DNA from: JAVVHH01 sp965199665 | GTDB taxonomy: Bacteria > Pseudomonadota > Alphaproteobacteria > Acetobacterales > Acetobacteraceae | DNA length: 64,000 nt | Assembly: GCA_965199665.1 (NCBI GenBank) | Contig: OZ241208.1 | Coordinates: 4,092,001-4,156,000 of the forward strand | Direction: 5' to 3' | Part shown: positions 7,762-17,140 of the stretch, piece by piece | How positions within the stretch are numbered: the first letter of the stretch is position 1 | Layout of the letters: every line of letters begins with the position of its first letter | Translations under genes and position numbers: made by a program | The notes under the pieces: generated by a model | Seen by the model: the letters and a program-made list of their open reading frames with translations, nothing else | Databases searched by the model: none | Told to the model about the DNA's origin: nothing

Positions 7762-8790
7762 ATGATCACCCGACGCGCCGCCCTGCTCGCCGCTGCTGCC
7801 GCCGCCACGATCCGTCCCGCCGAGGCCGCCGACTCGTACCAGCCCTCCGCCGAGCTGGTCGCGGCAGCCCGCAAGGAGGGCCGGCTGGTGATGTACACCG
7901 CCTCCTTCACGGAGCCGGAACAGGAGTTCGCCGAGTTCTTCAACAAGCGCTTCCCGTTCGTGAAGGTCGAGCTGGTGCGGTCCTCCGGCGGCCAGCTCAT
8001 CACCCGCGTCCGCACGGAAGCCGCGGCCGGCAAGCTGGTGGCCGACATCGTCGACCATTCCGATCGCGGCCTGATGAAGTCGATCGACGAGCTGTTCGCC
8101 GACTACACGCCGCCCAACGCGGCCGACTACCTCGCCGCCGCCCGCATCTCACCCAAGTTCTGGCCCCGCATCACGCCGACCTGGTGCATCGCCTACAATA
8201 CCGAGACGACCAAGACGGTGCCCAAGACGTGGATGGACCTGACGGACGCCGCCAAATACCCGCCGCGCGCCATCGGCCAGGTCATCGCCCCCTCCGGCGG
8301 CACCACCTGGACCCGCATCATGTTCGAGCGGCAGAAGCTCGCCCCGGATTACTGGGCCCGGCAGGCCGCCACCAAGCCCGCGCTGTACCCGTCCAGCGCG
8401 CCGGGCTCGGACGCGGTGGTCCGTGGCGAGGTCAACGTCATGCCGCTGGTGGTCAACTCGATCTACACCAAACGGCGGGACGGCGCCCCGGTCGAGCTGG
8501 TGTTCCCGCCGGAGGGCATCCCGCTGGTGCCCTACGCCAGCGGCATCCCCAAGACGGCCGCCAACCCCAACGCGGCCCGGCTCTACCTCGATTTCTGCCT
8601 GTCCACCGAGGGCCAGGCCTTTGCCATGACCCAGCAGGGCAACCTGTCCTCGCTCAAGGTGCCGCCGGGCGAGATCAAGGGCTTCGACCCCAAGGTGAGC
8701 CCGGTCTGGCTGCCGGATAACGGCGAGTTCGAAGCCCTGCGCAACCCCTGGGTCGAGGAATGGAACAAGACCTACGGCTACCGGCAGTAA
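7762..8790 (+). CDS. Periplasmic substrate-binding protein of the Fe(III)-type importer
   Basis: A 342-residue binding protein of the SBP_bac_6/FbpA class. It has a typical export signal with two arginines (MITRRAALLAAAAAAT) ending near AEA at 21-23, then the family opening AARKEGRLVMYTASF. The ATG at 7762 follows GGAGG by 6 bases. The gene sits between the permease and the ATPase with short spacing, so all three proteins form one importer. Tyrosines are scattered through the lobes, but the Tyr-Tyr pair that grips iron in FbpA is not evident to me, so the cargo may not be iron. Confidence 0.88.
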   Translation: MITRRAALLAAAAAATIRPAEAADSYQPSAELVAAARKEGRLVMYTASFTEPEQEFAEFFNKRFPFVKVELVRSSGGQLITRVRTEAAAGKLVADIVDHSDRGLMKSIDELFADYTPPNAADYLAAARISPKFWPRITPTWCIAYNTETTKTVPKTWMDLTDAAKYPPRAIGQVIAPSGGTTWTRIMFERQKLAPDYWARQAATKPALYPSSAPGSDAVVRGEVNVMPLVVNSIYTKRRDGAPVELVFPPEGIPLVPYASGIPKTAANPNAARLYLDFCLSTEGQAFAMTQQGNLSSLKVPPGEIKGFDPKVSPVWLPDNGEFEALRNPWVEEWNKTYGYRQ

Positions 8791-8794
8791 CGGC

Positions 8795-9883
8795 ATGTCG
8801 GCCGAGCTGCGCATCGAGAACCTCCGCAAGGCCTATGCGCCCGGGCTGCGCCCCGCCGTCGACGGGGTGAGCTTCACCATCGGGGCTGGCGAGATCGTGG
8901 TGCTGCTGGGCCCGTCCGGCTGCGGCAAGACCACGACGTTGCGCTGCGTCGCCGGGCTGGAGAACCCGACCGGGGGCACGATCCGGATCGGCGGCGAGCT
9001 GATCTCGGCGCCGGAGCAGGGCGTGCTGGTGCCGCCGCGGCGGCGCAATTTCGGCATGGTGTTCCAGTCCTACGCCGTGTGGCCGCACATGACGGTGCGG
9101 CAGAACGTGGCCTACCCGCTGGCCGGGCGCGGCCTCGGGCGCGCCGAACGGGCCCGCATGGTCGACCGCGCCGTCGAGATCGTGCAGCTGCAGCCCTACG
9201 TGGACCGCCCGGTCACCGCGCTATCGGGCGGGCAGATGCAGCGCGTGGCGCTGGCCCGCTCCATCGTGTACCAGCCGCGGCTGCTGCTGCTGGACGAGCC
9301 GCTCTCCAACCTGGACGCCCAGCTCCGCCTGCGCTTGCGCGACGACCTGCGCCGCATCGTCAAGGATGCCGGGCTGACCGCGCTGTACGTGACGCACGAC
9401 CAGTCGGAGGCGGTGGTGCTGGGCGACCGCATCGGCGTCATGCGCGACGGCAAGCTGCTCCAGCTCAGCCCGGCGACCGAGCTCTACAACGACCCGGCGG
9501 ACGCCTTCGTCGCCGCCTTCACCGGCTCCACCAACAGCATCGCCGGCCGCGCCATCCGCGTCGGCGAACCGTTCGGCACGGTGGAGACCGACGCGGGCGC
9601 GTTCGACGCCCGCATGACGGGCGGCATCGCGGACGGCGCGCCGGTGCAGGTCATGATCCGTCCCGAGAACGTGCAGCTCGGGGCCGGTCCGGATGGTGAG
9701 GGGGCGCCAACCGGTCTGGTCGCGCGGGCCAGCTTCATGGGCATCCAGACCAATTACGAGGTGGACGCGTTCGGGGCCCGGATCGAGGTGGTGGAGGCCG
9801 GCACCACGCCGCGCTTCCGCGCCGGCGACGCCGTCCGCATCCACCTCCCCGCCGCTTCCTGCCTGGCCTACCCGGCCGCCTGA
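8795..9883 (+). CDS. ABC transporter ATPase (FbpC/PotA-like)
   Basis: The 362-residue energising subunit of the importer. Walker A GPSGCGKT is at 39-46, the Q-loop Q91, the signature LSGGQ at 143-147, Walker B LLLLDEP at 163-169 and the switch H201. A C-terminal TOBE-type domain covers about 280-358. It starts 4 bases after the binding-protein stop. Its last 16 bases overlap the convergent CorC-like gene. All catalytic motifs are intact, so the transporter looks functional. Confidence 0.93.
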   Translation: MSAELRIENLRKAYAPGLRPAVDGVSFTIGAGEIVVLLGPSGCGKTTTLRCVAGLENPTGGTIRIGGELISAPEQGVLVPPRRRNFGMVFQSYAVWPHMTVRQNVAYPLAGRGLGRAERARMVDRAVEIVQLQPYVDRPVTALSGGQMQRVALARSIVYQPRLLLLDEPLSNLDAQLRLRLRDDLRRIVKDAGLTALYVTHDQSEAVVLGDRIGVMRDGKLLQLSPATELYNDPADAFVAAFTGSTNSIAGRAIRVGEPFGTVETDAGAFDARMTGGIADGAPVQVMIRPENVQLGAGPDGEGAPTGLVARASFMGIQTNYEVDAFGARIEVVEAGTTPRFRAGDAVRIHLPAASCLAYPAA

Positions 9884-11223
9884 GCCTCCTCCCGCCGGAT
9901 CACGACCTCGTCGATCCGGCGCCCGTCCATGGCGGCGACCGTGAAGCGCCAGCGCTGGTCCGCGAACTCGCAGGCCACCGCGTCGCCGCTGACCGGCACG
10001 CGGCCGAGGCGGGAGAGCACGAAACCGGCCAGCGTCCAGAAGCCGGTGTTCTCGGCGGGGGCGGCGGGGATGCCGATCTGGCCGAAGATGTCGGCGTAGG
10101 AGCGGGCACCGGGGGCCAGGAACGAGCCGTCCTCCTGCCGCACGGCGACGCCGTCATCGTCCGTGTCCACGATCTCGCCGGCCAGCGCCTCCAGCAGGTC
10201 GGCCTGCGTCACCAGGCCGCGGAGCGCGCCGTACTCGTCGTAGATCAGCGCCATCAGCACCAGGCGGCGTTTGAAGGCGTCCAGCATCTGGGTGACGGTG
10301 GCACCGTCATGCATGACCAAGGGCGGGCGGACGGCGAGCAACAGGGCGTCGGCGCTGCCACCGGCCCCCGGCAGCTTGCCGTCCAGGTGCATGTCCAGCA
10401 GGTCCTGCTTGCGCAGGATGCCCAAGACGTTGTCCAGCGCGCCGCGGGCCACCACGATCTGCTCGTGCCGGCTGCTGCGGACGCCGTGCAGCAGGGTTTC
10501 CACCGGGCTGTCGGCATCGACCCACTGGATCTCGTGCCGCGGCGTCATGATGGCGCGGACGCGGCGGCTGGCCATGGCGAAGGCGCGCTCGACCACCTCC
10601 TGCTGCGCCTGGTTGACCAGCCCGGCGCTCTTGCTGGCCGCGACCAGGAGCTTGAGCTCCTCCGTGGAATGCAGCTGGGACGCCTCGCTGCCGCGCTCCA
10701 GGCCGATCAGCCGCATGATGGCATTGCCGAGCCCGTTGAGCACCCAGATGCCGGGCCAGAGCAGGGTGATGAACCAGCGGAACGGCCGGATGATCCACAG
10801 CGCCGTGATCTCCGAGCGCTGCAGCGCCAGGCTCTTCGGCACCAGCTCGCCCAGCACGATGTGGAACACGGTGATCGCGGCGAAGGCGCAGATGGCGGCC
10901 ACGGCGTGACCGCTCCAGGCGGCGCCGATGCCGAGGGCGGCCAGGGCCGGCTCGAACAGGCCGACCAGCGCGCTTTCGCCGATCCAACCCAGCGCGAGGG
11001 ATGAGATGGTGACGCCGAGCTGCGTGGCGGCCAGGCTGTCGTCGAGCCCGGCGACTGCGCGCTCCAGCAACCGGGCGGTCTTGTTGCCGCCGGCAGCCAG
11101 CTCTTCCACCCGGGTGCGGCGAACCGCGACCAGGGAGAACTCGGCGGCAACGAAGAACCCGTTGGCCGCGACCAGCCCCAACACCGCCAGCAGCTTGCCG
11201 CCGACGGCGACCCATTCATCCAC
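9868..11223 (-). CDS. HlyC/CorC family CBS-domain membrane protein
   Basis: A 451-residue protein of the UPF0053/CorC (CNNM-like) class. A DUF21 membrane domain with about four spans occupies residues 1-200, a pair of CBS domains about 205-335, and a CorC_HlyC C-terminal domain about 355-440. Relatives are linked to magnesium or cobalt efflux. Older haemolysin annotations for this family are generally considered misleading. The start is GTG at 11223. The 99 bases upstream of it separate it from the M20 deacylase on the same strand. Ion specificity is inferred from family only. Confidence 0.88.
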   Translation of the reverse strand: MDEWVAVGGKLLAVLGLVAANGFFVAAEFSLVAVRRTRVEELAAGGNKTARLLERAVAGLDDSLAATQLGVTISSLALGWIGESALVGLFEPALAALGIGAAWSGHAVAAICAFAAITVFHIVLGELVPKSLALQRSEITALWIIRPFRWFITLLWPGIWVLNGLGNAIMRLIGLERGSEASQLHSTEELKLLVAASKSAGLVNQAQQEVVERAFAMASRRVRAIMTPRHEIQWVDADSPVETLLHGVRSSRHEQIVVARGALDNVLGILRKQDLLDMHLDGKLPGAGGSADALLLAVRPPLVMHDGATVTQMLDAFKRRLVLMALIYDEYGALRGLVTQADLLEALAGEIVDTDDDGVAVRQEDGSFLAPGARSYADIFGQIGIPAAPAENTGFWTLAGFVLSRLGRVPVSGDAVACEFADQRWRFTVAAMDGRRIDEVVIRREEAQAAG

Positions 11224-11322
11224 GCAACCGTACTCCCGGGCTGTCCCCGGTCCGCTCGTTGCGCTCCGGCATCGGGCGATATGGCCCGCCCCCGCCGCGC
11301 GGAAAGGCGTGCGGGGCGCCGG

Positions 11323-12636
11323 TCAGGCGGGCGCGCGGAGCGGGCGGGTGCCGCACCAGGTGGCGATGAAGCGGGCGATCACCGCGGTGGTCTGCCGGAC
11401 CCGCTCGAGCTCGCAGCGCTCGTCGAAGCCGTGGGAAAGCTCGCCGCGGTGGCCGTAGCAGAGGGCGGGCATGCCGCCATACAGGCCGTAGAAGCGGGTG
11501 TCGTTGACGGCGGTACTGAGCCGGGCCTCCAGGGGGCGGCCGAACACGGCGGCATGCGCGCCGGCGAGGGTGGCCTCCGCCTCCGTGCCGGGCGGCTGCA
11601 CGAAGCCGTCGGCCTGGAAGCCGTTCCAGACGATCTCCGGCGGGTTGTTGGACAGAAAGGCGTCCGTCCGCGCGGCTTCGGTCACCACGGCCTCCAGCTC
11701 GCGGCGGGCGTCGGCCAGGTCGGTGCCGGGCAGCAGGCCGATGCGGCAATCCACCTCGCACCAGGCGGGGGTGGAGCTGCCCCAGTCGCCGCCGCGGATG
11801 ACGCCCGGGTTGAACTTGATGGGGTCCTCCACCGCCGCGAACCATTCATGGCTGCGGGCACGCTCGTTCAGGGCGGCGGTGTAGCGGGACACGGCGCCGA
11901 TCAGGGCGTAGGCGGACATGATGGCGTTGGAGCCGGTCTGCGCGTAGGCCACGTGGACCGGCACGCCGCGGACGCGGAGGCGGAACCACATGACGCCGAC
12001 ATGGGCGCGGGTGATCGTGTTGTCCGTCGGTTCCGGGATCAGGCAGGCGTCGGCGCGGTAGCCGCGGGCCAGGGTGGAAAGGGCGCCGTTGCCGGTGCAT
12101 TCCTCCTCCGTGACGGTCTGCACCAGCACGTCGGCGGCGGGCTCGAGCCCGGCGCTCCGCAGCGCGTCCATGGCGAACACCATGGCGGACACACCGGCCT
12201 TCATGTCGCCGGCGCCGCGGCCATACAGCCAGCCATCGCGGACGGTGGGTTCGAAGGGTGCGTGGGTCCACATGTCGCGCGGGCCTTCCGGCACCACGTC
12301 CACATGGCCCTGGAGCACCAGGCTGCGGCCGGCGGGCGGATCGGCCGGGGAACCGGCAGGCGCGCGCACGGTGGCAACGACCTGGACGGCGCGGTCGTAA
12401 TCCGTGTCCATCACCGGGGAGAAGCCGGGCAGGTGGGACATCTCGACCTCGGCCAGGGTGTAGCGGTCGACGCTCCAGCCGCGGCGGGCGAATTCGGACG
12501 CGATCCAGTCCTGGCAGGGGCCTTCCTGCCCGCGGCGGCTGGGAAAGCGGACCAGGCGCTGCAGCCAGTCGAGTTGGGCGGGCCAGTTGGCCGACACCGC
12601 ACGGTCGATCGCGGCGGCGGTTTCCTCGGGGGTCAT
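11323..12636 (-). CDS. M20 family metallo-deacylase (ArgE/DapE type)
   Basis: A 437-residue cytoplasmic zinc amidohydrolase that would remove an acyl group from an amino acid or small peptide. The M20 metal signatures are present in order: GHVDVVPEG, then GRGAGDMKAG, then the catalytic EEE in TVTEEECTGNG. A dimerisation domain lies between them. The ATG at 12636 follows GGAG at 5 bases. It lies 10 bases downstream of a peptide-type binding protein on the same strand, suggesting uptake and trimming of an N-acylated compound. It is not placed among arginine or lysine genes, so I do not assign argE or dapE. Confidence 0.88.
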   Translation of the reverse strand: MTPEETAAAIDRAVSANWPAQLDWLQRLVRFPSRRGQEGPCQDWIASEFARRGWSVDRYTLAEVEMSHLPGFSPVMDTDYDRAVQVVATVRAPAGSPADPPAGRSLVLQGHVDVVPEGPRDMWTHAPFEPTVRDGWLYGRGAGDMKAGVSAMVFAMDALRSAGLEPAADVLVQTVTEEECTGNGALSTLARGYRADACLIPEPTDNTITRAHVGVMWFRLRVRGVPVHVAYAQTGSNAIMSAYALIGAVSRYTAALNERARSHEWFAAVEDPIKFNPGVIRGGDWGSSTPAWCEVDCRIGLLPGTDLADARRELEAVVTEAARTDAFLSNNPPEIVWNGFQADGFVQPPGTEAEATLAGAHAAVFGRPLEARLSTAVNDTRFYGLYGGMPALCYGHRGELSHGFDERCELERVRQTTAVIARFIATWCGTRPLRAPA

Positions 12637-12646
12637 GGCGGCTCCG

Positions 12647-14254
12647 TCAGGCAGGGCGGACGTTCCAGAAGGTGGCAAAGCCGGGCAGCAGGCCGGTGAT
12701 GCGGGTGTTGTAGGCGGTGGGGATCTGGAACTGGCCCACCGGGATGCTGGGCACGTCCTCCATCGCCTGGCGCTGCAGGTCGGCGCAGATGCGTTGCTGG
12801 GCGGCAAGGTCGGGGGCTTCGAACCAGGCGGCGCGAAGGGCCTCGAGCTTGGGGCTGACACACCAGCCGGGCCAGGCGCCGGGCTGGTCGCCGTCGCCGC
12901 GCATGGCATAGAGGTTGGAGGGGTTGAGGTGGTCCTCGCCTTCCCAGCCGGTGGTGAAGCAGCTCCAGCCCCCCTTGTCGGCCGGGCCGCGGTTGTTGCG
13001 CCGCTGCAGCATGGTGCCCCAGTCGGTGGCGACGTAATCCACGGCCATGCCGGCGCGGCTCATGCCGTCGGCCAGCACGTCGCCGATGGCCTTGAACTGG
13101 GGATAGTCGGTGGCGACCAGCATGACGACCTTCTCGCCCGCATAGCCGGCGGCCTTCATCATCTCGCGGGCCTTGGCCGGGTCGCGCGGGCCGAGGAGGG
13201 GGTCGAGCCCGGCCTCCGTGGCCATGGCGGTGCCGGGGCAGAACACGCCGTGCGGCACGTGGTACATGGCCGCGTCGGTGCCGACCACGGCTTCCATGCA
13301 GGCGCGCTGGTCCACCGCCCAGAGCAGGGCCTGCAGGATCTTGGGGTTGTCGAAGGGCGGCTGCGCGTGGTTGGGGCGCATCATGTTGGTGTTGCCGGTC
13401 GGGTTGGTGGTCACCACCCGGACGCTGCGGCTGCGGGCCAGCAGCGGCAGGAGGTCGGGGGTGGGGTTCTCCCACCAATCCTGCTCGCCCGACTGCATGG
13501 CGCCGACCTTGGTGCTGGGGTCCGGCATGGTGGTCCATTCCACCCGGTCGAAATGCGCGATCTTGGGCCCGGCGGTCCAGTCGGGGGTGCCGCCGGAGCG
13601 GGGCAGGTATTTGTCCCAGCGGGCATAGACGTTGCGGGCGCCCGGCACGCGCTCGTCGGCGACGAAGCGGAACGGGCCGGAGCCGACCATTTCCGTGATC
13701 TGGGTGAACGGATCGGTGCGGGCCAGGCGCTCCGGCATCATGAGCGGGGAGGGCGTGGTGGGCTTGCCGAGCGCCTGGGGCAGCATGGGGAACGGGCGGG
13801 ACAGGCGGAACTGGACCGTCTTGTCGTCGGGCGCGGACAGCTCGTCGGTGACGGCCATGAGCGCGCCACCGAAGGAGTCGCGGGCGGCCCAGCGGCGGAT
13901 GCTGGCGACGCAGTCCCGCGCCAGCACGGGGGTGCCGTCGTGCCAGAGCAGGCCGTCGCGGAGCGTGAGGCGCCAGCGCTTGCCGTCGTCGTCCACGGCG
14001 TGGCCGGCGAGCATCTGGGGCGAGGAGGTGAAGCTGCCGTCCTGCCCGTAGAGCGTGTCGAAGACCATGTAGCCGTGGCCGCGGGTGACGTTGGCCGTGG
14101 TCCAGTGCGGATCGAGGAAGGCGAGATCGATCTGCGGGATGAACTTGAGGGTGGTGCGGTCGGCGGCGCGGACGATCCCAGGCCGGGCGAGGCCGGGCAG
14201 GGCGAGGGCGGATGCGGCGGCCAGGACGCCCCGGCGGCCAACCAATGCTGTCAT
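12647..14254 (-). CDS. Peptide/nickel-type ABC substrate-binding protein (SBP family 5)
   Basis: A 535-residue periplasmic binding protein of the DppA/OppA cluster. The N-terminus MTALVGRRGVLAAASALALP looks like a Tat-type signal (twin arginine then hydrophobic core), with cleavage near VRA at 27-29. The family opening LKFIPQIDLAFLDPHWTTAN follows. No DppB, C, D or F gene is nearby, so it is an orphan. It is co-directional with the M20 deacylase 10 bases downstream, and the two probably form an operon. The ligand is presumably a small peptide or acylated amino acid. Confidence 0.88.
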   Translation of the reverse strand: MTALVGRRGVLAAASALALPGLARPGIVRAADRTTLKFIPQIDLAFLDPHWTTANVTRGHGYMVFDTLYGQDGSFTSSPQMLAGHAVDDDGKRWRLTLRDGLLWHDGTPVLARDCVASIRRWAARDSFGGALMAVTDELSAPDDKTVQFRLSRPFPMLPQALGKPTTPSPLMMPERLARTDPFTQITEMVGSGPFRFVADERVPGARNVYARWDKYLPRSGGTPDWTAGPKIAHFDRVEWTTMPDPSTKVGAMQSGEQDWWENPTPDLLPLLARSRSVRVVTTNPTGNTNMMRPNHAQPPFDNPKILQALLWAVDQRACMEAVVGTDAAMYHVPHGVFCPGTAMATEAGLDPLLGPRDPAKAREMMKAAGYAGEKVVMLVATDYPQFKAIGDVLADGMSRAGMAVDYVATDWGTMLQRRNNRGPADKGGWSCFTTGWEGEDHLNPSNLYAMRGDGDQPGAWPGWCVSPKLEALRAAWFEAPDLAAQQRICADLQRQAMEDVPSIPVGQFQIPTAYNTRITGLLPGFATFWNVRPA

Positions 14255-14325
14255 CGCCGAACCCCCTCTGGTGGCTGGAGCGCCCACTACAGGCGACCGC
14301 CCGGGGAGCGTCAAGCGCGGCGGGT

Positions 14326-15165
14326 TCAGTCGCCGCCGGCGGGCGCGCGGAAGGGGGATTTGGGGTAGACGCCGAGGATACGGATCTCGCGGGAGAAGAA
14401 GGAGAGCTCGTCCAGCGCGCGGCGCAGCGCGGGGTTTTCGGGATGGCCTTCGACGTCGCACATGAACTGGGTGGCGGTGAACTCGCCGCCCAGCATGTAG
14501 CTTTCCAGCCGGGTCATGTTGACGCCGTTGGTCGCAAAGCCGCCCAAGGCCTTGTAGAGCGCGGCAGGGACGTTGCGGACGCGGAACACGAAGGTGGTCA
14601 TGAGGCCGGGCGCGTCCGGCGATTGGGGCCGGGCGTCGCGGGCGGCGATGAAGAAGCGGGTGGTGTTGTGGGCGGCGTCCTCCACGTTGGCGCGCAGGAT
14701 GTCGAGGCCGTAGATCTCGGCGGCGAGCGAGGAAGCGATCGCGGCGTCTTCCCGGCGGTTCCAGGCGGCGACGAGCTCGGCGGAGCCGGCCGTGTCGTTC
14801 TCGATGACGGTCTCGGCGCCGAGCTCGGCGACGATTCGGCGGACCTGGCCGAGAGCGACGGCGTGCGAATGGATGCGGCGCACGTCGGCGAGCTGGGCGC
14901 CGCGGGGGCCGAGCAGGCAATGCTCCACGCGCTGGAAGTGCTCGCCGACGATGTGGATGCCGCTGGTGGGCAGCAGGGCGTGGATGTCCGGCACGCGGCC
15001 GGCGAGGCTGTTCTCGCAGGCGAGCATGCCGAACTCGGCCTCGCCGGAGCGGACGGCCTCGATGGCGCGCTCGAAGGTGGGGCAGGGCAGGGTCGGCATG
15101 TCGGGAAAGGCGCGGCGGCACGCGAGGTCGGAGTAGGCGCCGAGCACCCCCTGGAAAGCGATCAT
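14326..15165 (-). CDS. pheA: Prephenate dehydratase
   Basis: This 279-residue monofunctional enzyme converts prephenate to phenylpyruvate in phenylalanine biosynthesis. The catalytic PDT domain runs over 1-180 with the N-terminal FQGVLGAYSDLA and the essential TRF in HNTTRFFIAA. A C-terminal ACT domain (about 190-270) binds phenylalanine for feedback control. The usual ESRP motif there reads ESYM, as is common in alphaproteobacteria. It lies 61 bases downstream of kdsB on the same strand. No chorismate mutase domain is attached. Confidence 0.95.
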   Translation of the reverse strand: MIAFQGVLGAYSDLACRRAFPDMPTLPCPTFERAIEAVRSGEAEFGMLACENSLAGRVPDIHALLPTSGIHIVGEHFQRVEHCLLGPRGAQLADVRRIHSHAVALGQVRRIVAELGAETVIENDTAGSAELVAAWNRREDAAIASSLAAEIYGLDILRANVEDAAHNTTRFFIAARDARPQSPDAPGLMTTFVFRVRNVPAALYKALGGFATNGVNMTRLESYMLGGEFTATQFMCDVEGHPENPALRRALDELSFFSREIRILGVYPKSPFRAPAGGD

Positions 15166-15226
15166 CCGAGCCCGTCCGGGAACGCTACTACGCCTCGCGG
15201 CGCCTCTGACTCACCGTGGCGCATTC

Positions 15227-15967
15227 TCAAACGGGCTCTTTCTTCAGTTCGTGGCGGGCGCGTTCGAGGTCGGCGGGGGTGTCGACGCCGAAGGGGGCGT
15301 GATCGACGCGGGCGCAGGCGATGCGCATGCCGGCTTCCAGGGCGCGGAGCTGTTCCAGGCTTTCGCGGCGCTCCAGCGGGCTTTCGGGGAGGCTGACGAA
15401 GCGGGCCAGGGCGGCGCGGCGGTAGGCGTAGATGCCGATGTGATGCCAGCGGGGGCCGTCGCCGGCGGGGATGGCGGCGCGGGAGAAGTAGAGCGCGGGG
15501 GAGACGGCGCGGCCGCGGTCGAAGGCGCAGGCGGCCTTGACGACGGAGGGGGAGGCGGCCTCCTCGGCGGTCTCGATGGGCGCAACGAGGGTGGCGATGT
15601 CGATGGCCGGGTCGGCCAGCGGGGCGAGCACGGCGCGGAGGTGACCCGGCGGGATGGTGGGCAGGTCGCCCTGGAGGTTGACGACGATGTCGTTGACGCC
15701 CTGGGGGTCGAGCGCGGACAGGGCGGCGTGCACGCGGTCGGAGCCGGAGGGGAGGGTGGGGTCGGTCATGACGGCGGTGCCGCCATCGGCGCGGACGGCG
15801 GCGGCGACCGCCTCGTCGGCGCAGGCGACGGCGACGGGGCCGATATCGGCTTCGCGCGCGCGGTCGAGCACGTGCAGGATCATGGCGCGGCCGCCGATCA
15901 GGGCCAGCGGCTTGCCGGGCAGGCGGGTGGACGCCATGCGGGAGGGGATCACGATGATGGGGGTCAC
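15227..15967 (-). CDS. kdsB: 3-deoxy-manno-octulosonate cytidylyltransferase
   Basis: This 246-residue enzyme activates KDO with CTP to give CMP-KDO, which is needed to attach the inner-core sugar to lipid A. The nucleotidyltransferase signature IPSRMASTRLPGKPL is near residues 6-20, and NLQGDLPTI carries the metal-binding aspartate. The length is standard. The start is GTG at 15967. It pairs with pheA downstream, an arrangement I associate with alphaproteobacteria. It diverges from a small secreted protein across 104 bases. Confidence 0.95.
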   Translation of the reverse strand: MTPIIVIPSRMASTRLPGKPLALIGGRAMILHVLDRAREADIGPVAVACADEAVAAAVRADGGTAVMTDPTLPSGSDRVHAALSALDPQGVNDIVVNLQGDLPTIPPGHLRAVLAPLADPAIDIATLVAPIETAEEAASPSVVKAACAFDRGRAVSPALYFSRAAIPAGDGPRWHHIGIYAYRRAALARFVSLPESPLERRESLEQLRALEAGMRIACARVDHAPFGVDTPADLERARHELKKEPV

Positions 15968-16071
15968 GATTGGTCGATCACAGGGGGCGGGTGGCGTCGC
16001 CGGGCGTTGAGGCGCGGCACCATAGATTTCACGAGACGCCGGCGCAACGCCGGTCCGTTGGAGGTACTGCC

Positions 16072-16347
16072 ATGTTCAAGCCCATCCTGATCGCCGCCGC
16101 CCTGCTGGCCGCACCCCAGCTCGCCTTCGCGCAGGCCAACACGCATACCGGGTCCACCTCGGCGGCGCGGCCCGGCGTGACGGGCAACCTCAACAATCCG
16201 CAGGAGCAGGCCAACCAGGCGGGGCAGCCCGCCAATGCGCGGACGCTGCCCAGCGGGGACGCCGGCAGCGTCCCGATGCCGACGACCGGCGGCTCGGGCA
16301 AGATCCCGCAGCAGCCGAGCCCGGCGCAGCCCGGCGCCATCAAGTAG
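16072..16347 (+). CDS. Small secreted protein, Gln/Asn/Pro/Gly-rich
   Basis: A 91-residue protein of unknown function. The ATG at 16072 follows GGAGG at 7 bases. Residues 1-22 are a clear signal peptide (MFKPILIAAALLAAPQLAFA). The mature 69 residues are low-complexity, rich in Gln, Asn, Pro, Gly and Ala, and look unstructured. There are no cysteines. The next gene starts one base after its stop, so they are co-transcribed. It could be a periplasmic or surface-exposed disordered protein. No domain is recognisable. Confidence 0.75.
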   Translation: MFKPILIAAALLAAPQLAFAQANTHTGSTSAARPGVTGNLNNPQEQANQAGQPANARTLPSGDAGSVPMPTTGGSGKIPQQPSPAQPGAIK

Positions 16348-16348
16348 G

Positions 16349-17125
16349 GTGACCGATACCGCCGCCTTCCTGTCCGCAGCGGAGGCGGCGCTGGACGCGG
16401 CCGCCGCCGCGATCCGCCCGCATTACCGGTCGGGGGTGGCGGCGGACGACAAGTCGGACGACAGCCCGGTGACGGTCGCGGACCGGGGGGCGGAGCAGGC
16501 CATGCGGGCCGTGCTCGCCGCCCGGTTCCCAGATCACGGTATCATCGGCGAGGAATTCGCGGCGGCCGGCGCCGAGCGGCGGTTCTGCTGGGTGCTGGAC
16601 CCGATCGACGGGACGCGGGCGTTCATCACGGGGCGGCCGACCTTCGGCTGCCTGATCGCGTTGCTCGACGGAGACCGGCCGGTGCTGGGGTTGATCGATC
16701 AGCCGATCACCGGTGAGCGTTGGATCGGGGTGGCCGGGCAGCCCACGCGGTTCCGCGGCGCGTTCGGCCGCGCCGGGTGCCGGCCCTGCCCGCAACTCGG
16801 CGCGGCCGAGCTGTCCTGCACCTCGCCCGACCTGTTCACCGCCGAGACGCGGCCGCGTTTCGAGCGGGTGCAGCGGGCGGCCAAGCGGACGAGCTGGGGC
16901 GGGGATTGCTACGGCTACGGGCTGCTGGCGCTCGGCGGGATCGACGCGATCGTGGAGCCCGGGCTCAAGCTGTGGGATTGGGCGGCGCTGGTGCCGGTGA
17001 TCGAGGGGGCGGGCGGGTTGCTGCGGGACTGGTCCGGGGCGCCGTTGCGGCGGGACGGACCGGGCGACGTGATCGCGGTGGGCGACCCGGCGCTGATGGG
17101 GCAGATTGTCGCCTGCCTCGCCTGA
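16349..17125 (+). CDS. Inositol monophosphatase-family phosphatase (HisN-like)
   Basis: A 258-residue Mg-dependent sugar or histidinol phosphatase. The metal sites are in order: GEEF (67-70), DPIDGTRAF (84-92) and WDWAA (209-213). The overall pattern resembles HisN-type histidinol-phosphate phosphatases of alphaproteobacteria, and inositol-1-phosphatase or PAP phosphatase remain alternatives. The start is GTG at 16349, one base after the previous stop. The residues after it (TDTAAFLSAAEAAL) match the usual family beginning. The YejA-like gene follows after 15 bases. Confidence 0.85.
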   Translation: MTDTAAFLSAAEAALDAAAAAIRPHYRSGVAADDKSDDSPVTVADRGAEQAMRAVLAARFPDHGIIGEEFAAAGAERRFCWVLDPIDGTRAFITGRPTFGCLIALLDGDRPVLGLIDQPITGERWIGVAGQPTRFRGAFGRAGCRPCPQLGAAELSCTSPDLFTAETRPRFERVQRAAKRTSWGGDCYGYGLLALGGIDAIVEPGLKLWDWAALVPVIEGAGGLLRDWSGAPLRRDGPGDVIAVGDPALMGQIVACLA

Positions 17126-17140
17126 CCCGGAGCGTTCCCC

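Noticed and set aside
9868..11223. Haemolysin annotation for the CorC-like protein
   Set aside because: The DUF21-CBS-CorC architecture indicates an ion-transport-related membrane protein, and nothing in the sequence supports a toxin.
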